A stretch of 64,000 nt of DNA from Heyndrickxia shackletonii (GCF_001420715.1 NZ_LJJC01000004.1:3767634-3831633), one strand, 5' to 3'; shown: positions 53,956 through 63,927, counted from the first letter of the stretch. Program-made: numbers and translations. The notes: generated by a model from the sequence alone, not told the origin.

Positions 53956-55689
53956 TTAATTCAAATTGCGGCTTTCAATTCTAAAAAGTTTATCCTTTTG
54001 AGATAGCTTTAGAATAATATTCTTTTCATTGTTTAATTCCTCAGGAAGTTTATCCTCTAAAATGGAAAATACCAACTGAATATTTTTATCTTTAATATAG
54101 TCAGCTACCTTGATTAATTGATTACTATGCATAAGTTCTTTTTTGTCATTGAGGACAAAGTGTAAAACGGGTATTTCCTCGTCATCAGCAAATAAAACAT
54201 ATGATAAATCAAAGCATAAGATTTCACCTTGCTTTTTTCCTGAACTGCTATTAGCGTTAAACGAATCAAATACATACACACTCTTGCCAGTCTTTTTATC
54301 TACATTAACTCTGTAAGAAATTCCATACTGCTCACCATATAATTCATTTGATACTTCAGAGAAGTAGTGCTTATTAAACTGCATCAGCTGTTTTTTTAAC
54401 TTCTCTTGGAATTTATCAGAGAATAAGCCTTCATCAATTTCAGAAAGTTCTTCCTCTAAAGAAGAAATTTTACTATCGACATCTTTAATTTGGGATAGTG
54501 TATTTTCTATTTCTCCCTTACGCTGATATACTTCATTCAGTTCAGTAATAATTATTTCTAGATCTTGAAAAGTGTCACTCTTAGAAATTTTTAGTGATAA
54601 CTCTTTTTCTTTTGATAATAAATCCTTTAAACTATTCTCTAAACTCGAAATTTCAGATTCGATTTCTGGAATGTCTTGGGTAATAAATCTAATTTTTTCC
54701 ACTATCATATTATTATGATAGTGGACTAAATCCTCAAAAGTTTTCTGTATTATACCCATGTTTTCTTTTGCTTGGCTATAAATTCTTTTTAATTGCTGCA
54801 AATCAATATTAGACTTATTCTGTAATAGCTCCTTTTCGGCTTCACTTATAATTTTCTTTCTAAGAGTCAATTCACTAATCTTAGAACTAATTCTGCTTAT
54901 ATGATACTTAGTTTCATTTAAGCCACTTAAATCTTGATCGTAATTATAATTAATATTTAAAGTTCTTTTCTTTTGCTCTAGATTTGAAATAGTATCTTCT
55001 ATCATAGCAAGAGATAGTTCTAATTCAGTCTTACTTTGCTTTTTCTCTATTCTCTTTTTAAAGTCTTTTTCAGTTTTTATCTTTTTAAGTATTTTTGATC
55101 TATCCGCTATTGAAATTCCAAAAAGATATAAGTACAAAGTTTCATATTCGGCATAGGACGTATATGCTGATAAAACTTTTAGTGTATTATTTATCCGTTC
55201 ATCGGTATATCTAATACTATGAGATATGATTTGCCTGAAAGAGGGTTTCGTCTCACTTCTTTCACCAATTATTAGGGTGTCGAGTTTATTTTCAAAATCT
55301 TTCCCATCATTTTTAGTTAAATTTTCTCCATTAATGCGCATTATTTTTTTATTACGACTTAAAAAATTTCTTTCAATAACTATTTCTGGTGACTTCTCAT
55401 CATCCAGATCTTGACATAATACTAGTGTAACTAAAACCTGATTTTCAATTAAATATTTTTTAACTATCTCGATTTCTTTTTTATTTTCATTATCTGTATA
55501 AATTATTTTAGGATCTGCACCAAGACAAAAATCTATTAATTTTAACACAGTTGTTTTTCCAACATTGTTTCCCGTTTCTTTCTCCGTAACATTCACAGTT
55601 TCATCAACAATTAAATTTATTCCCTTATGGAACTGAATATCTCTAACTATTCCATTTATATCTTCAATATTAAGGTACTTTATGAACAC
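53956..55689 (-). CDS. ABC-three-component system ATPase, DUF2326-type
   Basis: The 577-residue protein is a RecN/SMC-like ABC ATPase: the Walker A region is GNNVGKTTVLKLIDFCLG (about residues 42-59), followed by a long coiled coil (about 200-430), and a C-terminal half with GEILCFDLSYVLF and VLHFVLNDKKELMHS. The DUF2326 C-terminus is typical of ABC-3C systems, which are proposed anti-invader modules. It overlaps the middle-component gene by 10 bases and is the third gene of the operon. Confidence 0.85.
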   Translation of the reverse strand: MFIKYLNIEDINGIVRDIQFHKGINLIVDETVNVTEKETGNNVGKTTVLKLIDFCLGADPKIIYTDNENKKEIEIVKKYLIENQVLVTLVLCQDLDDEKSPEIVIERNFLSRNKKIMRINGENLTKNDGKDFENKLDTLIIGERSETKPSFRQIISHSIRYTDERINNTLKVLSAYTSYAEYETLYLYLFGISIADRSKILKKIKTEKDFKKRIEKKQSKTELELSLAMIEDTISNLEQKKRTLNINYNYDQDLSGLNETKYHISRISSKISELTLRKKIISEAEKELLQNKSNIDLQQLKRIYSQAKENMGIIQKTFEDLVHYHNNMIVEKIRFITQDIPEIESEISSLENSLKDLLSKEKELSLKISKSDTFQDLEIIITELNEVYQRKGEIENTLSQIKDVDSKISSLEEELSEIDEGLFSDKFQEKLKKQLMQFNKHYFSEVSNELYGEQYGISYRVNVDKKTGKSVYVFDSFNANSSSGKKQGEILCFDLSYVLFADDEEIPVLHFVLNDKKELMHSNQLIKVADYIKDKNIQLVFSILEDKLPEELNNEKNIILKLSQKDKLFRIESRNLN

Positions 55690-55907
55690 AACTTAACTTC
55701 ACCACTTTCATTAACAACCGCAATATCTGATAAAAATAGCCAATCCAATGAAAGCATATATGTGTTTAGAGACATGTTGCTCTCATTCTTCACATTTCTG
55801 TATAAATTAATTATATCTACATTATCTTCTTTTATAAGCTGCTGTAAGATAATGGCTCCATTGTAATATATGCTTAATTCAGGATTAATATCTCTAGGCA
55901 ATAACAT
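55680..55907 (-). CDS. ABC-three-component system middle component (MC6-like)
   Basis: About 75 residues: MLLPRDINPELSIYYNGAII.. is the typical start of ABC-3C middle component 6, with DWLFLSDIAVVN near the end. The ATG at 55907 is chosen because GGAGGG lies 8 bases upstream; the frame is open to 55931. It lies between, and overlaps the ATPase gene. Its role is thought to be bridging the ATPase and effector. Confidence 0.82.
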   Translation of the reverse strand: MLLPRDINPELSIYYNGAIILQQLIKEDNVDIINLYRNVKNESNMSLNTYMLSLDWLFLSDIAVVNESGEVKLCS

Positions 55908-56871
55908 GAATATAGCCCTCCGGATTCTCAAAGATTTTACATCTTATGAATGCATCAACAACTATAATTGAAACACATTGTTCAAGTTCTTCATCGGGTA
56001 ATACATTATAGTTGTAGCTTTGACGGATGTGAGCGATGGTTTTATTAATTATATTGAAAAACTTTTGATTTTCATTTGTATCATCATTCATGAGTTCTTC
56101 AGTATAAAATCGTGTTAGTTTATTAAATACAGAGAGACTTTTATTTATTCCTTGCTTATCAAATTCCATATATATGCTGTTTATCTTTGGATAGTATATT
56201 TTATACTGAGTTATTATACCTTTTACTTTTTTTAAACTATTAAATGTTATTTTATTATCAATATTATATTCATGTAAATTTGTTTCTTTTGGAGCTTCTC
56301 CTAAGTCTTCTTCTGAAAGTAAATTAATTAATTCCGCTAAATTAGATGATATCCTTGATGGATCAGGCTTCTCCCCTAGTTCATCCCTAACTAATTCGTA
56401 TATTTCCCTTTGTTTTTCAACTTCACACTCTAAGATACTATTTAGTAGAGTATCCTTATCTAAGATATCCTGTTGAGGATTGAATTTTATTTCGTGTATA
56501 TTCTCATATTCCTTATCTCTTAAATTACTGGCATCTGAAAAAAACAGGAATTTTAAACAATAACCTTGTTTCTTAAATTCTAGTAAATTTTTCTTAGAAA
56601 GAGTACTGTTTATCTTTTGTTTAGTACACGTTGAAGATACCTGGATTAGGATTTTATTACTATTATCCAACAAATCAATTGCTGCAATATTTTGGCTTTC
56701 AACATTTGCATTTTGTAAGTTGTAACCATACACTTTATTGCATAAATCTCTATAAAAAAACTCTGCGTGGATGTTAAGATTCAATATATTTAATTTTCCC
56801 ATACTCTTAATTCTATAACAAAGCAATTCAATTTTTTCTGCAATATACGAAAAATAGAAGTCCCTATTCAT
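55894..56871 (-). CDS. ABC-three-component system SMEK-domain protein
   Basis: The 325-residue protein has the SMEK domain at the N-terminus: IHAEFFYRDLCNKVYGYNLQ, AAIDLLDNSNKILIQVSSTC and KQKINSTLSKKN, about residues 30-100. The DLxD..IQVS layout recalls restriction-nuclease-like folds. The C-terminal half is helical. It is the first gene of the ABC-3C operon and probably the effector. The stop codon overlaps the middle-component start. Function is inferred from the family. Confidence 0.82.
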   Translation of the reverse strand: MNRDFYFSYIAEKIELLCYRIKSMGKLNILNLNIHAEFFYRDLCNKVYGYNLQNANVESQNIAAIDLLDNSNKILIQVSSTCTKQKINSTLSKKNLLEFKKQGYCLKFLFFSDASNLRDKEYENIHEIKFNPQQDILDKDTLLNSILECEVEKQREIYELVRDELGEKPDPSRISSNLAELINLLSEEDLGEAPKETNLHEYNIDNKITFNSLKKVKGIITQYKIYYPKINSIYMEFDKQGINKSLSVFNKLTRFYTEELMNDDTNENQKFFNIINKTIAHIRQSYNYNVLPDEELEQCVSIIVVDAFIRCKIFENPEGYIHVIA

Positions 56872-57003
56872 AGATACACCCTTTGATTAAAAACACTTTT
56901 TTCCTAATTTTACTACAAAAACATTAAATTTTGAAGGACATGTATAAAAAAGAGCTGTTTTTAGTTGACTTGTAGTAAAATGTGCTTGAATGGAGGCATA
57001 CCA

Positions 57004-57204
57004 ATGAAAAATAGAAGACTAAGAGTTTTTAATTGAGATACCAAAGATTGTACAGATATCTTATATTGAAACTGTTTTAGAAGAATTACTATTGCAACAA
57101 CAAGAAGCTTTACAAGAATTAAATTATTTTAAAGAAACACAAATAAAAAACTTGCTTTACACGAGGACCGCCTTTTTAAATTTTTCAGTGCTACAAAAAG
57201 TTTA
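57004..57204 (+). pseudogene. Short frameshifted ORF
   Basis: ATGAAAAATAGAAG with GGAGG upstream starts MKNRRLRVFN and stops; the next frame continues EIPKIVQISYIETVLEELLL and so on for about 55 residues. One frameshift is likely. I do not recognise the protein. The rest of the 430-base gap (56872-57304) shows nothing else. Confidence 0.3.
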
Positions 57205-57304
57205 AGTGAAGGATTGGAGAAATTGAAGGATTGAAACCAATTAAAAAATTGAATCATAAATAAGAAAACAAGGGCAGTACCAATTAATATAATGACCAGT
57301 GCTG

Positions 57305-57610
57305 CTAAAAGTCAGCTTTCTTTCCAATTTCATATGTTGCCTTTGCTGCTTCAAACAGCTTTTGATTGTTCTTTTTCCTAGCTTGCTTCATGATAATCCT
57401 TGCAAAGTCTTTAATAGAAATATTAAGTCCAGTATCTGCTCTGAACATAATGAAAGTAACTGGAGCTAAGAAAACAGTTGGTTTTTTCAACAGTAAACTC
57501 ATAGCTTGTTCTGGACTGTATTTCCTGGCATTTGATAGATACTCCCGAGATTTATCGAATGTCTCAGATTCTACTGTTCCATTTAGTATATTTATCAAGT
57601 CTAAAATCAT
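57305..57610 (-). CDS. Small hypothetical protein of an element remnant
   Basis: About 101 residues, MILDLINILNGTVESETFDK.., helical, with RKYSPEQAMSLLLKKPTVFL in the middle and a basic C-terminus. It is soluble and of no known family. The ATG at 57610 is chosen since GGAGG lies just upstream; it starts immediately after the stop of the terminase-like gene. Context suggests a decayed prophage. Confidence 0.5.
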   Translation of the reverse strand: MILDLINILNGTVESETFDKSREYLSNARKYSPEQAMSLLLKKPTVFLAPVTFIMFRADTGLNISIKDFARIIMKQARKKNNQKLFEAAKATYEIGKKADF

Positions 57611-57611
57611 A

Positions 57612-58143
57612 TTACTTACCTCCAACTGCTTTAGCAATTATGCTTTGAATGTCTTCATCATCTTCAATCGAATCAAAGTCTGTTTCGAACATATTCACAT
57701 CGTTAAGAACTGAGCTTGTTAGCATTAGTCTTGAAGAAGGGTCTAATTGTAAGTTCTTTAACTGTTGATTCGATGTATTCAAGGTCGTATTTCCCATTGG
57801 TACTAATGGACTTGCAATTATTTTCTTGTTTCCTTGATTGTCTTTACCAATAGTCGTAGTCCCATTCCCTTGAAAATCTCTTTCAATCTCACTTAGCAAG
57901 TCAATCGTATTTGCAATAGAGACCAAGGAAAATGTGTCAATATCTTTCAAATAAACGTTTAGGGAAAGCTTCTCAAGGTTCGAAAGGTGAATACGATCAC
58001 AAGTTCGTTTCGTAAATGGAAGTGCTTTGGTGGGGTCAATTCGACTGCTTGAATTGCTCTTTCATTTCTTGCTTCTGTTTTTCATTCTGTTTCTGTCGGT
58101 ATAGTTTACTATCTTGCTTCAAATAAGCTGGTTTAATGTTCAT
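57612..58143 (-). pseudogene. Phage terminase small-subunit-like (P27-type) gene, frameshifted
   Basis: A 35-codon frame starts at 58143 with a good AAAGGA site (MNIKPAYLKQDSKLYRQKQN..) and stops at 58036. The adjacent frame takes over near 58040 with RIDPTKALPFTKRTCDRIHL and continues LKDIDTFSLVSIANTIDLLS, then LDPSSRLMLTSSVL near the C-terminus, which resembles the P27-type small terminase. The TTG at 57950 lacks an RBS, so the upstream start with a frameshift is preferred. It indicates phage ancestry of this region. The name is tentative. Confidence 0.45.
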
Positions 58144-58503
58144 AAAATAATTCCTTTCTTCTATTTTCACAAGGTTCATTAATATGTACAGTCGTTAAAA
58201 GTGGATCTCCCGCGTTTATTTTCTCTTTCGAAGGCTTTATGTTTGGCAGTATAGGCGATACTTACAAGTCCTAACAAAAGTTTCTAACAAATCTATAACT
58301 AACTTCATCAACACCGATTGACTTCAATGTTGTTTAAAAAGAAATTCATTGCAAGAAAAACTTGTTTTTCTTGCATAAATAAATTTTTAAAATTAAATAT
58401 TATTATTTAAATATTATTAGAGTGTATTTTTTACACAATTAAAGTGCACTTATTACACTACTCAAATTGAATAAATAAAAGGTCGCCTATAAAGCAACCA
58501 TTT
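58144..58503. other. AT-rich gap, no gene seen
   Basis: No credible ORF or repeat. Two AT-rich tracts (58340-58450) could be promoter or old origin DNA of the decayed element, but nothing specific supports this. Confidence 0.4.
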
Positions 58504-58953
58504 TTAAAATTCTTCTGGTGCAAGCTCTTCTTCTTCTTTAGTTAAAGTATTTACTTCGACCGGATAATAAACCACATATTTATTTACTGCATTTTTATTA
58601 GCACTTGTCTTTTCTAGTAGGACCTTTATTAGACCCTCTTCTTCTAAAATTTCAATTGCCTTAACAACTGTTTTATTGCTCCCAATACCTAAATCTTATT
58701 GAATTGTACTTATTGAAGGAAGGGCAAAATTCATACTCGCATTATATCGATGATTCAAATAACTGTAGACCATATAAGCAGTTGCTTTTCCTTTTAAAAG
58801 ACAAAATACATTATTGGATATTTGAGCAAAGTTCATTTTCCAACTTGTCGATTCTTCGAAACCTAAATTCAATTTTTTCTTTAATGAAAATTCCCACAAT
58901 ACCTTATTTTCCCACATATGCAATATATCTGCGGTATGAAAAACGTAAATCAA
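58504..58953 (-). pseudogene. Winged-helix replication/regulatory protein, in-frame TAA
   Basis: An open frame from 58953 (NNVFCLLKGKATAYMVYSYL, then NFALPSISTIQ) ends in TAA at 58696-58698, and the same frame continues DLGIGSNKTVVKAIEILEEE and ends at 58504. Joined, it gives a winged-helix DNA-binding domain as in plasmid Rep or DnaD-like initiators (about 149 residues). A nonsense mutation has cut the recognition helix. It fits the decayed element here. Confidence 0.55.
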
Positions 58954-59070
58954 TCGAAGAAAGTTTTTATTATAAAATGAGAATTTTATATACTACATAA
59001 AAAGCAATTTATTCTATTAGCAAACAATGGTATTCTATTTATTAGGAATATTACGAAAGAGGGTTTACAT

Positions 59071-59682
59071 ATGTTTAACCGTAGAACAATCGAGGACTTA
59101 TCCTATAAAGAAACTGTGGATAAAATTGTTGAACTTAATAAGCATATTCGAAGTTTTTGGTCTAATGCTCATGGTTGGGCACCAATTGATGCAGCAGATT
59201 TACTTAGTAAATCCAGATTAGATTGGTTGGTATCTTTAAGTTACTCTTTGTATAAATGGGAAATCAATCCTCAAAATGAAGCTGAGTATGGAGATTTAAT
59301 TTTAGCATGGGCCAATCTTGGAACATTAGTTGAAGGAAGTATGAAATTTTTTCTTTCTGTTTTCTATGAGGACTACAAGAATGACATTAATGCAATGAAG
59401 AGAAGAGGACAACAAGTTGATCCCGATGGAGCAATGTTTGATGGCTTAAGAACCTTCTTTGAAAAAAGTGTTTGGATTGATACTGAGCGCCAAGATAAGA
59501 ATGACTGGCTTAAAGAAATACAGGCAAAAAGAAACGCGATTCATGCTTACAAGGATAGGGAAATTGACGATTTTAATACCTTCAGAAATCAGGTTAAAAA
59601 ATATCTATCATTCTTAATGGACTTATTGGGAAGAGTTCCTTATCCAGACTATCAATATGGACCAGACCTTTTTATTAGATAA
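59071..59682 (+). CDS. Hypothetical protein with an HEPN-like motif
   Basis: The 203-residue helical protein has WANLGTLVEGSMKFFLSVFY in the middle and KRNAIHAYKDREIDDFNTFR near residue 158. RNAIH is close to, but shorter than, the Rx4-6H motif of HEPN RNases. No signal peptide or TM. It is followed after 24 bases by a second, broken gene, so they may have been a two-gene system such as a HEPN toxin with a partner. The family is not certain. Confidence 0.5.
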   Translation: MFNRRTIEDLSYKETVDKIVELNKHIRSFWSNAHGWAPIDAADLLSKSRLDWLVSLSYSLYKWEINPQNEAEYGDLILAWANLGTLVEGSMKFFLSVFYEDYKNDINAMKRRGQQVDPDGAMFDGLRTFFEKSVWIDTERQDKNDWLKEIQAKRNAIHAYKDREIDDFNTFRNQVKKYLSFLMDLLGRVPYPDYQYGPDLFIR

Positions 59683-60037
59683 TTGTTGTGAAAAGACTAG
59701 GCTATTTTGCTTAACCTAGATATAGAGGACAAAATAGATATTCAGGAATGGACTCAATATGATAGGGAATTAGAGTCCCTAGTTAAACGGCTAAATGAAG
59801 AGTTCAAAAACAACCCATTATTTGCAATTTCATCAATAAATTATAAAAGTTATTCTCAAGATATTGCTAATAGTCTTAGCAAACAAGAGTTTGAAACCGT
59901 AGTGAATTAAGATTAGAACAAATCAAGCTAAGAAATGAAATTCTTTTTACCTGGGTAGACTATTATCTTAATATTGCAGAGAAACTCAATATCCTTGACC
60001 AGAAAATCGGGAATAAAAAGACAGATACTGTAAAGCG

Positions 60038-60047
60038 CTACCTTAAA
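60038..60047. repeat. Direct repeat (target duplication) left of the IS
   Basis: CTACCTTAAA occurs here and at 62234-62243, on either side of the insertion sequence, consistent with a target-site duplication (IS21 members usually make 4-8 bp, so part of the match may be accidental). Confidence 0.65.
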
Positions 60048-60100
60048 TATAAATGTCAACACAAATATGTACACTTTCGCTTGTATAAGAATGTACAAAA

Positions 60101-60862
60101 TTACTCATTTTCTTTCGCTAAATGATCTTTTAAGCGATACGATTCTCCCACGATTGTAACGACAGTCGCGTGATGTAAAATTCGATCTAGAATCGCGTTT
60201 GCTAACTTCGGCTCTTGAAAGATTTCATCCCATGATTTAAAGTTCACATTCGTTGTCAATATGGTACTTCGTTTTTCATAACGCATGTCTATGAGCTGGA
60301 AAAAGAGCTTCGCATCTTCGGCATCAATAGGTAAATAACCTATTTCATCAATTATAAGCAGCTTGTATTTTGTATAATGCTTTAAACGGGCTTCTAATCG
60401 ATTTTCTAGGCGTGCTCTCTTTAGATTTTGAATGAGGTCATGACACTTTATAAAATAAGTACTAGTTCGTTTCTTTGCTGCCGTAATTCCGATGGAAGTG
60501 GCCAAATGGGTTTTCCCGACGCCACTTGGACCTAGAAAAACGATATTCTCATTCTTTTCAATAAAGCGAAGCGTTAAAAAGTCTAAAATCTGTTGCTGAT
60601 TGACGGACGTTTGAAAACTAAAATCAAAATCCTTTATTTCTTTTAAGTGCGGAAACGCACCCACTTTGACCATCGATTGAATCATATTTTGCTCGCGTAC
60701 ATCGATCTCATAATTCGTTAATTTGATAAGTGTATCAATGAACGACATTTGATTATTCACGCTGAAATCGATGACTTCGTTTAAATGCAATGTCATTTGC
60801 TTTAACTTTAAATACTCTAAATTTTGTAGGAGTCGTTGGTAATTCGTTGTCATTGGATTCAT
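60101..60862 (-). CDS. istB: IS21-type transposition helper ATPase IstB
   Basis: The 253-residue protein is a DnaC-like AAA ATPase: Walker A LGPSGVGKTHLATS (about residues 105-118) and Walker B KLLIIDEIGYLP (about 167-178). It loads the transposase onto target DNA. Its start overlaps the istA stop (ATGA). The ORF is full length. Confidence 0.95.
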   Translation of the reverse strand: MNPMTTNYQRLLQNLEYLKLKQMTLHLNEVIDFSVNNQMSFIDTLIKLTNYEIDVREQNMIQSMVKVGAFPHLKEIKDFDFSFQTSVNQQQILDFLTLRFIEKNENIVFLGPSGVGKTHLATSIGITAAKKRTSTYFIKCHDLIQNLKRARLENRLEARLKHYTKYKLLIIDEIGYLPIDAEDAKLFFQLIDMRYEKRSTILTTNVNFKSWDEIFQEPKLANAILDRILHHATVVTIVGESYRLKDHLAKENE

Positions 60863-62193
60863 TTTTTATACACCTCTCCAATCGCCGCTAAATTTCGTTT
60901 GGCCAAATCATTTATATCTGGAAAATAAGGCATAGATACACCAAGTGCTTCTTGATAATGAGCCTCCTGATAATTTAGCTTCTTGTTACTTATAGGGTGT
61001 TGGGCGATCAGCTCTGTGTTATAATAAATCCATAATTGATCATCATACACTTGTAAGCCTACTTTCTTTCCTTGGTACTTTGCGGGTACCGAGTATTGAT
61101 TCGATTTGTAGGAAATCATGTTTGAGGCATTGACTTTGACAAGCGTATGTTTGATGCGATAAGAATCTCTTACTTTCTCAGTTGGTAGCTGGTGTAAGAG
61201 GTTCTTTTCTTTTTTAAATTCAAAAATAGGAATCTTCCCCGTACCTTGATGCATTTCATGATTTATCCGATTACTTAAATCTTGCACAAACTGATGTAAC
61301 TCTTCGAGGGTTAGCTGTCCCTGATAAGCATGGATTTCATCCAGTAGCTTCATTGTTGTTTCTACTTTTCCTTTTGTTCTTGGTCGACCAGCTATACATG
61401 GTCTCACTTTAAAGCCAAAGTCTTTCGCAAATTGAGCGAACTTAGGATTTACTTTTCCAGCGAAATACTCTGTTCGTGCTTCATCCATTACGGTTTTCAT
61501 GTTATCCGTCACAATTTCATCAGGTACTCCCCCAAATGTTTCAAATGCATCCGTTAGAAATGATAGAAGCACACGTTGAGATTTTGAGACACTTAAATGA
61601 AAAGCACGGAATCGCGAATAAGAGAGAAGAAAAACTGCCACATTCACCTCTACTTGTTCCCCATCCTTTGTTTCAAATAGGATACTTTCTTTCCAATCCA
61701 ACTGGGCTTGTTTTCCTGGTGGTGTTTCATATCGAACCACTCCTTTAGGTGAGGCAATCCGTTTATCTTCCTCAAAATAAGCTTTAAATTCTGGTGTACG
61801 TGCAATATAAGCACGAAATGCAGAGTCAGAACATTGTAACCCATGATTATCTTTTAAATACTGCCAAAGTACCCGTCGGTAATAGAAAACTTGTTTAGAA
61901 TCCTCGGAGAGGAGAGCTGCAATGATCTCATAATACTCATCTATTTTGGATGGCTTTTCTCTCTTCCGTTTCGGCACAAATCCCTTTAGGTATTTGTCAA
62001 TTGTCCTACGATCTACACCTAACTCTTCTGCTAATTTACTCTTATTGATTTTCATTTTTAAATGCTCCATTAGTTGTTTGAATTTTGGTAAGTCTGAAAG
62101 ACTAGTAATCTCAAAATTGGTTTCAACATTTAGCGCCATATACATACTAATCACCCCAAGATTAGTATGAAATGAGCAATCCATTTTGTACAT
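60859..62193 (-). CDS. istA: IS21-type DDE transposase IstA
   Basis: The 444-residue protein has an N-terminal HTH (KSKLAEELGVDRRTIDKYLK), an integrase-like core with the DDE residues: QLDWKESI, DEIVTDNMK, and KGKVETTMKLL, and a C-terminal region SYKSNQYSVPAKYQGKKVGL. It catalyses IS21 transposition together with IstB. The true start may be an internal ATG (about residue 17), since the first residues lie in the terminal repeat. Confidence 0.95.
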   Translation of the reverse strand: MYKMDCSFHTNLGVISMYMALNVETNFEITSLSDLPKFKQLMEHLKMKINKSKLAEELGVDRRTIDKYLKGFVPKRKREKPSKIDEYYEIIAALLSEDSKQVFYYRRVLWQYLKDNHGLQCSDSAFRAYIARTPEFKAYFEEDKRIASPKGVVRYETPPGKQAQLDWKESILFETKDGEQVEVNVAVFLLSYSRFRAFHLSVSKSQRVLLSFLTDAFETFGGVPDEIVTDNMKTVMDEARTEYFAGKVNPKFAQFAKDFGFKVRPCIAGRPRTKGKVETTMKLLDEIHAYQGQLTLEELHQFVQDLSNRINHEMHQGTGKIPIFEFKKEKNLLHQLPTEKVRDSYRIKHTLVKVNASNMISYKSNQYSVPAKYQGKKVGLQVYDDQLWIYYNTELIAQHPISNKKLNYQEAHYQEALGVSMPYFPDINDLAKRNLAAIGEVYKK

Positions 62194-62233
62194 CTTTATT
62201 CAAGCACGATTGTACATATTTAAATTAGCATTT

Positions 62234-62243
62234 CTACCTTAAA
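62234..62243. repeat. Direct repeat (target duplication) right of the IS
   Basis: CTACCTTAAA, the second copy of the repeat at 60038-60047. Confidence 0.65.
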
Positions 62244-62302
62244 GGATTAAAGCAAAATTTACAAGAGAAAGATTAAAAATTAATTTAACCTTGATGTAGC
62301 GT

Positions 62303-62327
62303 AAAAAGGACCCATTAGGTCCTTTTT
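62303..62327. terminator. Bidirectional terminator
   Basis: AAAAAGGACC pairs with GGTCCTTTTT around CATTA. It lies 27 bases past the end of the split gene. Confidence 0.85.
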
Positions 62328-62518
62328 GTTTTTCTATTAATAAAATATTGATTTTATAATAATCTTCGTTATTTTTACTCTGACCTTAATAACTATTCAT
62401 CTGGACTGAAAATAAACGAAATAAAAAAACTCGTCAATATGTATGTGTTTTCAGGAGATTTTTTACAATAAAATATCAATATATAGGTGTATTTTTGGGG
62501 TGAAATAGTCTTTTTTGA

Positions 62519-62767
62519 CTAAGCTCGACTTTTTGGAAATCCATAAGTAGGATAGAAGGCTAAATCACTTACAAATCCACCATCTTTTTCTCTAGATTTA
62601 AACATCTCAATTTCCCATTCCCCTTGATTTTCTAGTTGTCTCTTCCTTATTAGTTCAAAAAGAACAGCTATTTGAAGTTGAACAGAAGAGATTTGAGCCT
62701 CAATATCTTTCTTCTTTTTAATTAGACGAGTATAAATTAGATTTAATTGTTCAATGTTTTGTTCCAT
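62519..62767 (-). CDS. Small coiled-coil hypothetical protein
   Basis: The 82-residue protein has an N-terminal coiled coil (IEQLNLIYTRLIKKKKDIEA, QISSVQLQIAVLFELI) and a polar C-terminal tail. No family recognised. A GGAGGTCAT site precedes the ATG. Confidence 0.55.
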   Translation of the reverse strand: MEQNIEQLNLIYTRLIKKKKDIEAQISSVQLQIAVLFELIRKRQLENQGEWEIEMFKSREKDGGFVSDLAFYPTYGFPKSRA

Positions 62768-62959
62768 GATATGACCTCCAAGTTAGTTTTCATCTTACAT
62801 AGTATCTATATCTTAAAAAACAAACTATAAACATTTTTAAATTCATACATTGTACATATTTAAACCGTTTTCATATCAGTCCATAATTAAAAGAAAAGGA
62901 GTGAATTTATGAGCTGAGCTGTCTTGTCATAATAGAAGTAGCAATGAAAGAGGAATTAC

Positions 62960-63845
62960 CTGAACTTTATGATATTTAATTTGGTTGGAAAGTGTTGTTG
63001 CATTATGAAGAAGAAAAGATTGAAGGGGCAAAGCTGCAATAGTAAATGCATCCATTCCAGACATAATTGACCTCGTCGCATATGTATGTCTGAAAACGTG
63101 AGGACTAAGCTGTTTCTTGAATTTCAATACTTCTTTATACTTCTCAAACCACCTTGTACGCTTCTTCTCTGTAAAGGTACATTGTCACTGTTAATGAACA
63201 AAAACTTATGATGAAGTTATTTTCTAAGCCTCATGTACTTTGTAATAGCATCTTGAGTTTTTGCAGTAGGATATACAGTCCGTTCTTTTAAGTTTTTTGT
63301 ATTTCTGATAATGATTTTGTTCCCTCTAACATCGTCTGTCTTAATGCCAATGCATTTTGAGAGTCTTATTCCAGTATCAATCATTAGCATAAAATTTCAT
63401 AGTCTCTGTAACCAACAAAGCTTTTCTGATTCTTAATATGTCTGGCCACTTCAACTATTTCGTCGTCATCTAAAGTTTCCATTATCTATTGACGATCCCG
63501 AAGCTGCCTTATATTCCTAGTTGGATTTTTGGAGTAAAGAAGCTTATTTTTCTCTAGATAGTTAAAGAATGATTTTATAGCTCGAAGTCTCGTATTAATA
63601 CTTACAACTTTGATTTTGTCCTTTAGAAAAAGTATCAGAGACTCAATGTCTTCCTGGTCAAGTTCTACAACTTCTTTGTCTATACCTATTTCAAGTAGAC
63701 AGTTTTTCGTTGCAGCCAATTCATGTCTGTAGTACTTAATTGTTGCAGGTCTGAGGTTTCTTAAAAGACAGTCACGTTCAAACTTTTTAAATGCTTCCTC
63801 GTCAGTAATTTTCGACTAACAATTCTCAATTCTTAATCTGAAAGT
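62960..63845 (-). pseudogene. Tyrosine recombinase/integrase, broken by stops and frameshifts
   Basis: The minus strand reads in pieces as an integrase: EEAFKKFERDCLLRN, LRPATIKYYRHELAATKNCL, INTRLRAIKSFFNYLEKN (core-binding domain), MIDTGIRLSKCIGIKTDDV (catalytic Arg region), KYMRLRK, and SPHVFRHTYATRSIMSGMD (His-x-x-Arg). The Tyr end is lost. Stops follow RQLRDRQ and RLRK, and several frames are used. It points to a former integrative element. Confidence 0.82.
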
Positions 63846-63927
63846 TGTCCTTTTCTTGCCATCATATCTCCCCTATGCATAAGATTCGATGCACACGAAT
63901 TTAGCAAATTCCAGTAGTGGGGAAGAA

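Larger units (their letters stand above)
60054..62230 (-). mobile_element. IS21-family insertion sequence
   Basis: About 2.2 kb with TG...CA ends. The imperfect terminal repeats contain AAATATGTACA followed by GCTTG(T/A)ATAA and ATGTACAAAAT at both ends (60054-60108 and inverted at 62172-62230). It carries istA and istB with intact ORFs and looks active. It sits inside the gene at 59707. Confidence 0.9.
59707..62276 (+). pseudogene. Partner gene of 59071, frameshifted and split by IS21-family insertion
   Basis: The first part (59707-59910; LDIEDKIDIQEWTQYDRELE..) ends by a frameshift, after which the next frame continues ELRLEQIKLRNEILFTWVDY up to 60047 (VKRYLK). The reading resumes across the insertion at 62234 (YLKGLKQNLQEKD, stop 62276), so the insertion sequence entered this gene. 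The unbroken protein would be about 130-140 residues. I do not know its function. Confidence 0.6.

Noticed and set aside
57366-57713. 115-codon plus-strand ORF opposite the terminase-like genes
   Set aside because: It is hydrophobic, has no RBS and is antisense to two overlapping frames with good ribosome binding sites.
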